This document shows, one piece after another, positions 1 through 6,087 of a stretch of 10,741 bases of DNA (position 1 is the stretch's first letter; each line of letters starts with the position of its first letter). The position numbers and the translations under genes are program-made. The DNA is taken from assembly GCA_002733385.1 (NCBI GenBank), contig NVVO01000045.1:6133-16873 (forward strand), written 5' to 3'. The stretch comes from Robiginitomaculum sp. (GTDB taxonomy: Bacteria; Pseudomonadota; Alphaproteobacteria; Caulobacterales; Maricaulaceae). The notes beneath the pieces are model-generated. The model was not told the DNA's origin, ran no database searches, and worked only from the letters and a program-made list of their open reading frames with translations.

Positions 1-251
1 TACCACTGCAAAGCTTGCTCATCTGACTGCGCCGTACCTTCACCGGCCTCGTGCATATTGCCAATCATATACTCAGCCCGTGCATCACCGGTTTCTGCTG
101 CTTTGGTGAATGCGCTCAAGGCTTGAGCATAATTCTGTTCGTCGTAAGCGATCATACCCGCCTCTAGGGGAGGTTTAGTCTTGGGCAAAAAACTAATAAC
201 CACAAAGGCAATCACCGCGAAAATGAAAAATATGTTTCCAGCTTTTTTCAT
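1..251 (-). CDS. Sel1-repeat protein with N-terminal membrane anchor, 3' end outside the window
   Basis: The first 83 residues are visible. Residues 1-21 are a short basic start (MKKAGN) and a hydrophobic stretch ending in SFLPK, which could be a signal anchor or a signal peptide without a clear AxA cleavage site. After about residue 30 comes a helical cap (GMIAYDEQNYAQALSAF) and the beginning of a Sel1-like repeat (ARAEYMIGNMHEAGEGT). Sel1 repeats form alpha-solenoid scaffolds for protein-protein contacts, so a periplasmic or envelope scaffold role is inferred. The ATG lies 9 nt after the stop of the upstream Sel1 gene and the TAAGGAAA overlapping that stop supplies the ribosome-binding site, so translation is probably coupled. 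It is the last visible member of the minus-strand operon. The C-terminus and the number of repeats cannot be judged. Confidence 0.8.
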   Translation of the reverse strand, partial: MKKAGNIFFIFAVIAFVVISFLPKTKPPLEAGMIAYDEQNYAQALSAFTKAAETGDARAEYMIGNMHEAGEGTAQSDEQALQW

Positions 252-260
252 GTCATTTCC

Positions 261-794
261 TTATTTCACACCGAGTCGTTTGAGTATGGTTTTGGCGTTT
301 GGTTCGCCCTGTGCGGCGGATTTTTTGAACAGGACTATTGCGGCTTCATTAGACTGCGCCGTACCGTGCCCCTGATAGATCATATTCGCTAAGTGAAATT
401 GGCCCAACGAATTGCCTTGATCCGCAGATTTTTTGTACCAATAGACGGCATTTACATTTGATTGAGTGACCCCGCGCCCTCTTTTATACATAACGCCGAG
501 AAACATCTGCGCTTTGGCAAAATCTTGAAGTGCGGATTTTTGCATCCAATAGAAGGCGGTTTCATCAGACTGTGATACGCCTATTCCGTCACTATAATAA
601 ACACCAAGAATATACTGTGCGTGCATATCACCGGCTTGTGCCAGAGGCTGAAGTATTTTTGCTGCCAGAGTAAAATTACCTGCCTTGACGGCTTGTTGAT
701 ATTGATGGCCCTCATCTGCGGCAATGCTAGGTGCCCATAACGCACTGAAAACGCAAAGGCCTGCTATGGTTACGCCGAATATAAATTTTTTCAT
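261..794 (-). CDS. secreted Sel1-repeat protein, 177 aa
   Basis: The protein has a signal peptide (residues 1 to about 26, ending PSIAA-DE), a helical cap (about 30-52, YQQAVKAGNFTLAAKIL) and about three and a half Sel1 repeats of 36 residues with the usual LGxxYxxGxGV...A..W..KSA pattern (examples LGVYYSDGIGV and LGVMYKRGRGV). No catalytic motif is seen. The start is supported by AAGGAAA about 8 nt upstream. It lies 24 nt downstream of the 635-residue Sel1 gene and 9 nt upstream of the partial Sel1 gene. Its compact form of signal peptide, cap and a few repeats is the minimal version of its two neighbours, which suggests local duplication. An adaptor role in the periplasm is inferred from the family only. 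Confidence 0.87.
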   Translation of the reverse strand: MKKFIFGVTIAGLCVFSALWAPSIAADEGHQYQQAVKAGNFTLAAKILQPLAQAGDMHAQYILGVYYSDGIGVSQSDETAFYWMQKSALQDFAKAQMFLGVMYKRGRGVTQSNVNAVYWYKKSADQGNSLGQFHLANMIYQGHGTAQSNEAAIVLFKKSAAQGEPNAKTILKRLGVK

Positions 795-818
795 AGCGTG
801 GTTTCCTTTAGTGTATGA

Positions 819-2726
819 TTACGGACAGCGCCACGTGCCGTTTACGTCGCGGTAGCCATTGGCGTTCTTGCCGGGGTTGGCACGGCACGATTTGCGTCTG
901 CTGTTGGCGATGGCGTTAAACCCCCACGGGTCACTACCTCGTTCAGCGGCACGGCTGGCGCGCATGGCCTCCATACCGCGTTTTTTCTTGATTTTATAAT
1001 CCGACTGCATTGTGCCACTCGCCATATCAGCGAGGGCTTGACTTGCGGGCGCATAGCCTTGTGCGCGGGCTTTTTCGTACCAGACTTTGGCCTTTTTAAA
1101 TTTGCCATTTTGCCCATGAAAATTTGCGCGCCAATACTCGGCTTCCGCATAGCCATTGTCGGTTGCGTGTTTTATCCATTTATCCCGCTCATTCAAATTG
1201 CCAGTAACGCCGTCGCCAAATTCATACTTCACGGCGAGATCAGTTTGCGCTGCTGCAAAACCTGCAAAGGACGCTTTTTTGAGCCAATCGAGCGACCTGC
1301 TATTACTCTTTGAAACGCCGTTTCCCGATTGATAGAGCAGGCTCATCATATGCATACCCCATGGGTCGCCGCCTTCTGCGCCTTGCTCGACATATCGAGC
1401 ACCTGTTTGTGCATTTTTGGCTACGCCGCGACCTGATAGATACATAGTCCCCAGATAGACCGCACCGGGGGCAGAGCCTTTATCGGCGGCTTGCCTGTAT
1501 AGCTCTACGGCGCGGCGGCTGTTTTGGGCTGTGCCGCGTCCTTCGTCCGTGAGAATAGCCAGGTTGATCATGGCATCGATATTATCTTGAGCGACTGCCA
1601 TTTCGTAAAGTTTAACTGCGACTTTGTCTGATTGCTGAATACCAAACCCATTTTCTACCAAATCACCCATAGAAAATTGTGCCACGGCCAACCCTTCATC
1701 TAGTGCTTTGTTATACCAAAAAACGGCCTTTTCATAATCAAGTGTTACGCCCCGCCCATTGGCATAGGCGTAACCAACGCTAGCCCAACCCGCAGGCTCG
1801 TCCTGATCGGCCGCTTTTTTATACCACTTAAATGCGGTTTCGTTAGACGTCTTCACGCCAAGACCTAAAAGATAAGCCCGTCCCAGGTTAACCTGTGCTT
1901 TTGGGTGGTTTTGCGTTGCGGCCTTTTGTAGCCACTTAAAGGCTGTCTTCTGGCTGGCTCTGACACCTTGGCCAAGACGGTACATTTCGCCCACGGCGAA
2001 TTGCGATTTAGCGTCGCCGGCTTTGGCTTCTTTCTCAAGAATTTTCCTAGCCTTTTTGTAATCACCCTTTAGGTAAGCCGTCATGCCATCAGTATATGCC
2101 GCACTGCCTTCTCCGGTTTTAAGTTCGTCTTTCACGGCGGCGAGCATTTTAATGGCTTCGGTGTTGCCTTGGGCAACGGCCATTTGTAGATATTTTTCGG
2201 CTTGGACTAAATCTTTAGGTACACCATTACCCATGCCGTATTGGACACCAATATAAAGCTGCCCATAAGCGCTGCCGCCGTCTGCGGCTAACTTGTTCCA
2301 CTTGGCGGCGCGGGTAGGGTCTTTTGGAATGGTATTATTTCCGAGATATAACAACATACCAAGGGCTTGTTGCGCGTCCGTATACCCATTATTGCTAGCT
2401 TTCTCCCACCATTCTATTGCCTTATGATCATTAATGTCAAAATAGATGCCCTGACCATACATATACCCCAATGTAAATTGGGCGCGGGCATGGCCGTTTT
2501 GGGCGAGGGGCAGCCATATTTCAGTGGCGCGTTTTTTATTACCGCTATTCATCGCCCGTAGCCCGTCGTCGAATGTGCCGATCTCTGTAGCCTTGTTGGC
2601 TTCGGCACGTTCGGCGTCCGTCATCATTATTGTCGGTTCTTGTGCGCTTACAAATTGAGCGTTACCGATGCCGAGGCAGGCGGCGGTGAGTGCCGTGCTG
2701 ATGATGAATTTTGATATGGTTTTCAT
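819..2726 (-). CDS. large secreted Sel1-repeat protein with a C-terminal RGSDPW-Cys tail, 635 aa
   Basis: A signal peptide (1 to about 29; ISTALTAACL core, VSAQ-E cleavage region) is followed by about 12 Sel1-like repeats of 36 residues. They fall in two blocks. A cap at about 54-76 (DDGLRAMNSGNKKRATEIW) leads three repeats, and a second cap at about 213-235 (TDGMTAYLKGDYKKARKIL) leads the remaining eight or nine, the last degenerate. After the solenoid comes a basic linker (KIKKKRGMEAMRASRAAE), then RGSDPW at 596-601 with Cys614 and a tail ending in Cys634. The tail motif recurs in the protein encoded just upstream. Sel1 solenoids are protein-binding scaffolds, and no enzyme motif is visible. 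The start has AGGAAA about 6 nt upstream. It lies 51 nt after the preceding gene of the same operon. Confidence 0.9.
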   Translation of the reverse strand: MKTISKFIISTALTAACLGIGNAQFVSAQEPTIMMTDAERAEANKATEIGTFDDGLRAMNSGNKKRATEIWLPLAQNGHARAQFTLGYMYGQGIYFDINDHKAIEWWEKASNNGYTDAQQALGMLLYLGNNTIPKDPTRAAKWNKLAADGGSAYGQLYIGVQYGMGNGVPKDLVQAEKYLQMAVAQGNTEAIKMLAAVKDELKTGEGSAAYTDGMTAYLKGDYKKARKILEKEAKAGDAKSQFAVGEMYRLGQGVRASQKTAFKWLQKAATQNHPKAQVNLGRAYLLGLGVKTSNETAFKWYKKAADQDEPAGWASVGYAYANGRGVTLDYEKAVFWYNKALDEGLAVAQFSMGDLVENGFGIQQSDKVAVKLYEMAVAQDNIDAMINLAILTDEGRGTAQNSRRAVELYRQAADKGSAPGAVYLGTMYLSGRGVAKNAQTGARYVEQGAEGGDPWGMHMMSLLYQSGNGVSKSNSRSLDWLKKASFAGFAAAQTDLAVKYEFGDGVTGNLNERDKWIKHATDNGYAEAEYWRANFHGQNGKFKKAKVWYEKARAQGYAPASQALADMASGTMQSDYKIKKKRGMEAMRASRAAERGSDPWGFNAIANSRRKSCRANPGKNANGYRDVNGTWRCP

Positions 2727-2777
2727 AATATTTTCCTATTCGCCGTTTTCGAAATGGTGAGGTGCGGGATGTACGCC

Positions 2778-3662
2778 TTACAACCCGCCCGCTTTGCAAC
2801 TATCCACCATATTTTTAGTCATACCGATTATCTTCCATGGTTCGCTCCCGCGTGCTGGCGGAACATGAAGTTTCTTGAATTGTTGCATTGCCTTGTGCAG
2901 ATGTGGACAAAGTAATTTTTGGTTGTCCGGGGTTTTGCTATTTTGAAATCGAGCCGATTGAAAGGCAGCTCCGCCACTTTTGAAAGTGTAGTTATCGTGG
3001 TCTTTGTAGCTGGTGTTAGTTTTTTCGTTTCCTGTAATCGCAGATAATCTTCTTCGCTCAGCTTCAGCCAGCCCTCTGAAATGTGAAAACAAACCGTCAC
3101 AGCCAGCCAGGCGGTCATCTAAATTGGCTTTACTGGAATTGGAAAAGCAAAGTTGCTGGTTTTCCAGCAGTATCTCAGCATCCGTTTTCTTAGGTGGCGC
3201 GACGACCAGTTCCTGGTTTTGTTCCCGGCACTTTCTTTTTGTGACGACTAATTCTCGTATAGCTCCGTAAAAAAGCTCATCATCTTCAGATGGTTTTTTC
3301 TCAAGTCGGAAATTAGCCGCCAAACCTTGTTTCGCGAGGACACATGCGTTTTCACTGGGCCCGCTCCTACCCCCATACATATCAATGCTTTTTTGTTGCA
3401 AGAGTGCGATATAGGCGGCCATGACGGCATTTTCCAAGAAAAGATTTTCGAGTTTTTTGTTTTTGGTTGTGGTGACCACCTTCATGAGGGCATCATATGA
3501 GTTTTGACACAGTCTCAACTTTGGTATGGGCACCGTCGATTGTGTACAAGCCAAATAGCTCGCCATTGCAACGTCACTATCTTGCGCCGCAGCAGGCAGG
3601 GAGATTGTCAGACAGGCCGCGCCAAGAGCCGTGCTGATAACGAGCTTTTTCGTGATGTTCAT
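2778..3662 (-). CDS. cysteine-rich secreted protein, family not recognised, 294 aa
   Basis: I do not recognise the family. A signal peptide is clear (residues 1 to about 27, AAAQ-DS). The mature part has eight cysteines (39, 52, 107, 145, 172, 188, 252, 289), an even number that fits disulfides in an oxidising compartment. The middle is helical and charged, and residues about 210-245 look loosely structured. The C-terminus carries RGSEPW at 271-276 and Cys289, the same motif and spacing as in the 635-residue Sel1 protein, and the two signal peptides share ISTALxAACL at residues 9-18. The ATG is 9 nt after the stop of the amidohydrolase gene; that TAG forms part of the AGGAGA ribosome-binding site, so translation is likely coupled. 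A partner or client of the Sel1 proteins is the best inference. Confidence 0.8.
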   Translation of the reverse strand: MNITKKLVISTALGAACLTISLPAAAQDSDVAMASYLACTQSTVPIPKLRLCQNSYDALMKVVTTTKNKKLENLFLENAVMAAYIALLQQKSIDMYGGRSGPSENACVLAKQGLAANFRLEKKPSEDDELFYGAIRELVVTKRKCREQNQELVVAPPKKTDAEILLENQQLCFSNSSKANLDDRLAGCDGLFSHFRGLAEAERRRLSAITGNEKTNTSYKDHDNYTFKSGGAAFQSARFQNSKTPDNQKLLCPHLHKAMQQFKKLHVPPARGSEPWKIIGMTKNMVDSCKAGGL

Positions 3663-3671
3663 TTTTGTCTC

Positions 3672-4790
3672 CTATTCACAGATTTGCGGGGCGGTGTATT
3701 TCATACCTGTAATGCCGAAATAATTTTGGCCGAGCGCGATGTTGCGAAAGGCGGTGTTGCTAAGGTCTTTCAGGATGTCGCTATTGGCGAGGACTTCTTC
3801 GCGGTAGACGGCGTAGCTTTTTTTGTGGGAGGCGACGAAGTCGGTGCCGGGCAGAATACGGGTAGAATTTCTCTCTAAAAACGCCAGATATTTGGCCCGC
3901 ATATCCGGGGCCGTGAAGTAGTTGTCATTGATCACCCGCCAGGTGATATCGAGCATCAGGTTTGGGGAGCCGTTGAGTGCTGCCTGCATTTTTGTAATAT
4001 GTTTGTCTGGGTTGGCGTGTGATAATTCTTTGGACAGCCCCATATGTACCCAAACAATTTTGTTGTTGGGGTAGAGGTGCAGAACTTCGTCCATGAGGGG
4101 GGCATATTTGTTAGGTTCATCGTCCGCGCCCAAATCCGCGTGAATGGAAATCGGGATATTACGCGTGCGCAATAGGGCCATAAACGGAGCCCATTTGGCG
4201 ATAGCCTCTATAGGTGTTGCGGCGTGGTGATTGCCAAATAGCGCCTGTTTAACCAAATTGACCTCGCCCATCCATTTGAACATGTTCGGGTATTCCCTAT
4301 CCATGATCCGGATTTGCTCGACCACATTTTCAGGATGGGCGAGGTCGGGGAATGTCATGGACAGTGTCATCTCGGTTCCTTGGGGATCAAAGTCGAGATA
4401 GTTCATAGCGTTGACAAAATCGTTTTTCATGGACGGCAGGGCCGGGGTCCCGAGACAATCCAGATAATATTCGCACGTGGAACTGACCGGCAGGCTCTGG
4501 CCAATGCCAAACACATTGACGAACAGAACACCCGTATCCAGCAAATACTGATTGATTTCGGTCATGGATTTAGCGGCGCCGCCGAACGGTCTAAAATGGT
4601 TATGGGCATCCACGACGAATGTTTCGCCCATCACATCCCGGTCATAGCACTGCTCATTTCCGGGTTTGAACATGTCCAAAGTGCGCGCCGACGCCGGGAG
4701 TTTGGCGACGGGGTTTTCTGTTGGCGGCAAACTTGCACAGCCCGCGAGTGCGGCCAAAAATACGGCTGTAATGATTGAACGTCTCAACAT
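3672..4790 (-). CDS. amidohydrolase-family lipoprotein (metal-dependent TIM-barrel hydrolase), 372 aa
   Basis: Residues 1-18 are a lipoprotein signal with lipobox LAGC (Cys18), so the enzyme should be lipid-anchored in the envelope. The rest fits the Amidohydro_2 (ACMSD-like) branch of the amidohydrolase superfamily: HxH at His63/His65 (DAHNH), His217 (SIHAD), His249 (VWVHMG) and Asp317 (PGTDF) give the usual metal and catalytic set, with Glu176 (GEVNL) a further candidate ligand. Family members hydrolyse or decarboxylate small cyclic or carboxylated substrates; the substrate here cannot be named. The frame stays open to a TTG 30 nt further upstream, but the ATG at 4790 is preferred because GGAGA lies 8 nt before it and the lipoprotein signal then starts correctly. 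It follows the HapK-like gene by 33 nt. A lipoprotein signal is unusual for this family. Confidence 0.86.
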   Translation of the reverse strand: MLRRSIITAVFLAALAGCASLPPTENPVAKLPASARTLDMFKPGNEQCYDRDVMGETFVVDAHNHFRPFGGAAKSMTEINQYLLDTGVLFVNVFGIGQSLPVSSTCEYYLDCLGTPALPSMKNDFVNAMNYLDFDPQGTEMTLSMTFPDLAHPENVVEQIRIMDREYPNMFKWMGEVNLVKQALFGNHHAATPIEAIAKWAPFMALLRTRNIPISIHADLGADDEPNKYAPLMDEVLHLYPNNKIVWVHMGLSKELSHANPDKHITKMQAALNGSPNLMLDITWRVINDNYFTAPDMRAKYLAFLERNSTRILPGTDFVASHKKSYAVYREEVLANSDILKDLSNTAFRNIALGQNYFGITGMKYTAPQICE

Positions 4791-4797
4791 ATATTGT

Positions 4798-4803
4798 TCT
4801 CCG
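4798..4803 (-). promoter_or_regulatory. ribosome-binding site fixing the amidohydrolase start
   Basis: CGGAGA on the minus strand lies about 8 nt before the ATG at 4790. The alternative TTG start would nearly touch the stop codon of the gene before it and add ten residues ahead of the lipoprotein signal. Confidence 0.7.
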
Positions 4804-4823
4804 TAGTAGCCGCTAGGCAACCC

Positions 4824-5135
4824 TCACTTGACCTCGTCGCATATGATAAATTCTGGCGCATCGGCGAAGCCCATGAATTGACCCATAACGCCTTGGACGG
4901 TGTCGCCGCCCAGGTCTTCGACCATGAAACCGTCAAAATCAGGGATGTCGAAAATTTCTACATAGCCGACGGACGGTTCGCCTTCGCCCATCAACAATTT
5001 TTTGGTCTCAAACGTCTTGAAATTTTCTACCCGCGCTAGCCCGCGCATGGCCGGGTAATCAATGGTGCGCACCCAATTGTGGAAATCTTCACGGCTAACA
5101 CCGCCTTTTAGGGAATACAATATTATGAGCTGCAT
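4824..5135 (-). CDS. HapK-like (REDY-type) dimeric alpha/beta-barrel protein, 103 aa
   Basis: The sequence has the layout of the small HapK/REDY-like family, a ferredoxin-like dimeric alpha/beta barrel: a first strand (MQLIILYSLKGG), a helix with WVRTIDYPAMRGL, a strand around VENFKTFETKKLL, then YVEIFDIPDFDGF and a final helix-strand QFMGFADAPEFII. The family was named from the Hahella prodigiosin cluster; its biochemical activity is, as far as I know, undefined, and related barrels (EthD, Dabb, antibiotic monooxygenase types) bind or modify small aromatic or hydrophobic molecules. There is no signal peptide, so it is cytoplasmic, unlike the secreted products of the rest of the operon. AGGAGA stands 6 nt before the ATG. 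It is the first gene of the minus-strand operon, directly ahead of the amidohydrolase. Confidence 0.75.
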   Translation of the reverse strand: MQLIILYSLKGGVSREDFHNWVRTIDYPAMRGLARVENFKTFETKKLLMGEGEPSVGYVEIFDIPDFDGFMVEDLGGDTVQGVMGQFMGFADAPEFIICDEVK

Positions 5136-5159
5136 GGTGTTCTCCTGTTGTTGAATTGC

Positions 5160-5186
5160 GGCGGACCGAGAGTGCCTCAGTCCGCC
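5160..5186 (-). other. hairpin in the 5' leader of the envelope operon
   Basis: GGCGGAC (5160-5166) pairs with GTCCGCC (5180-5186), and an inner GAG/CTC pair extends the stem across one C-A mismatch, closing a five-base loop. It lies about 25 nt upstream of the HapK-like start codon. No T-run follows on either strand, so it does not look like an intrinsic terminator; a leader structure affecting translation or mRNA stability is possible. Confidence 0.4.
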
Positions 5187-5249
5187 TGCGCCCCGTTGTC
5201 TGGTTTAACTGTGCTGGATTATTGAACTTTATCCACAATGGTGCCGAGC

Positions 5250-5273
5250 ATGGGTATGGGTAGTAATACCCAT
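5250..5273. promoter_or_regulatory. NarL-like palindromic operator upstream of the response regulator gene
   Basis: ATGGGTAGTAATACCCAT at 5256-5273 is an inverted repeat of two heptamers around GTAA; a third ATGGGTA overlaps its left end (5250-5256). TACCCAT matches the E. coli NarL heptamer consensus TACYYMT exactly, though the halves here point outward, unlike the classical 7-2-7 site. It lies about 38 nt upstream of a candidate -35 box. A near-identical copy occurs at 6035-6052. Binding by the adjacent regulator is inferred. Confidence 0.6.
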
Positions 5274-5311
5274 TTTACAGCCAGAACCTGTCTCCTGCCG
5301 GGTGATAAATT

Positions 5312-5341
5312 TTCTTGTTATGTTTTGTCCCAATCTATAGT
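5312..5341 (+). promoter_or_regulatory. candidate promoter of the response regulator gene
   Basis: TTCTTG (5312-5317) and TATAGT (5336-5341) are separated by 18 nt, and the -10 ends 17 nt before the ATG. The -35 is weak, as expected for an activator-dependent promoter, and TTGTTA (5315-5320) is an alternative with a short 15-nt spacer. Confidence 0.35.
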
Positions 5342-5358
5342 TTCCAATCAGGAGAATC

Positions 5359-6009
5359 ATGGAAACCCGCAATAAACAAAAAAACAAGACGGTGATTATT
5401 GCTGACGACCATGCTATTGTGCGGCGTGGCGTTTCCCAAATTTTATCCACCATTGCCAATATAAACATAGTCTGTGAGGCGGAAAACGGGCTTGTGGCGA
5501 TCTCTGCGCTTAAGCAGTTCAAGCCGGATTTATTAGTTGTGGATGCGGCTATGCCCTTGGCCAAAGGCATCGAGGTTCTAACAGAATGCCGCAGATGGTC
5601 GCCCCAGACACGCATAATATTACTCACCGGCTTCACGTCTGCTGGCCTGTTGGCGCAATGGTTGAATGCAGATGTAGACGGTATTTTGCTTAAATCCTGT
5701 TCCCCTGAAGACATGAAAAAGGCTTTTGTAATTGTCCTGAATGGCGGCAAGTTTATCTCGCTTGCCGCCCAGGCCCTTTTGTCAGAAACCCATACTGTGG
5801 CAGAGCTTACCCCAAGAGAAACCGAGGTTTTATCCCTAATTGCCAGTGGACACCAGAATCTGTCGATTGCACAGCGCCTAGGTATCAGCAAGCGCACCGT
5901 AGAAAAACACCGCAGTAGTTTAATGCTAAAACTGGACGTGACTTCAGTGGCGGAATTGATGACCTATGCTTTGCGCGAAGGGCTGTTGGATGAATACAAG
6001 CAGCTTTAG
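5359..6009 (+). CDS. LuxR/NarL-type two-component response regulator, 216 aa
   Basis: A receiver domain (about 10-125) shows the acidic pair Asp16/Asp17 (IIADDH), the phosphoacceptor Asp62 (LLVVDAAMP), Thr90 (LLTG) and Lys112 (ILLKS). A short linker leads to a GerE/LuxR helix-turn-helix domain (about 148-210) with the typical LTPRETEVLSLIASG start and the recognition region ISKRTVEKHRSSLMLKL. It should be a phosphorylation-dependent transcription factor. AGGAG lies 4 nt before the ATG. The kinase gene follows after 78 nt on the same strand, and NarL-type palindromes lie before this gene and between the two genes, pointing to autoregulation. Targets cannot be read from the sequence, but the divergent envelope operon, which shares the control region, is an obvious candidate. 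Confidence 0.93.
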   Translation: METRNKQKNKTVIIADDHAIVRRGVSQILSTIANINIVCEAENGLVAISALKQFKPDLLVVDAAMPLAKGIEVLTECRRWSPQTRIILLTGFTSAGLLAQWLNADVDGILLKSCSPEDMKKAFVIVLNGGKFISLAAQALLSETHTVAELTPRETEVLSLIASGHQNLSIAQRLGISKRTVEKHRSSLMLKLDVTSVAELMTYALREGLLDEYKQL

Positions 6010-6034
6010 CTCTCCCGGTTTTCTGGAGGTTCGA

Positions 6035-6052
6035 ATGGGGATTACTACCCAT
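6035..6052. promoter_or_regulatory. second NarL-like operator, between regulator and kinase genes
   Basis: ATGGGGATTACTACCCAT matches the reverse complement of the site at 5256-5273 at 17 of 18 positions, including the central four bases. It lies about 35 nt before the kinase ATG. It suggests a separately regulated promoter, or repression inside the operon, by the regulator encoded just upstream. No clear -35/-10 pair is visible beside it. Confidence 0.6.
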
Positions 6053-6087
6053 ATACGCCCGTGTGAAAGAAGGTAACCATTGGGACT

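Larger units (their letters stand above)
5136..5358. promoter_or_regulatory. divergent control region between the envelope operon and the two-component system
   Basis: This 223-nt region is non-coding and must hold the promoters of both the minus-strand operon (first ATG at 5135) and the plus-strand response regulator (ATG at 5359). It contains a hairpin at 5160-5186, a perfect DnaA-box-like TTATCCACA at 5229-5237, and a run of three NarL-type heptamers at 5250-5273. No minus-strand -35/-10 pair stands out convincingly. Confidence 0.6.

Noticed and set aside
2694..2726. Lipobox reading of TAAC/GAAC in the signal peptides of the 635- and 294-residue proteins
   Set aside because: Position -3 is not a typical Leu/Val/Ile, and clear signal-peptidase I sites (VSAQ-E, AAAQ-D) lie further on.
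4791..4820. Ten-residue N-terminal extension of the amidohydrolase from a TTG start
   Set aside because: The ATG at 4790 has a good ribosome-binding site and places the lipoprotein signal at the N-terminus.
5229..5237. DnaA box TTATCCACA in the divergent region
   Set aside because: Single perfect box with no cluster or AT-rich unwinding element; not enough for an origin or a DnaA-regulation claim.
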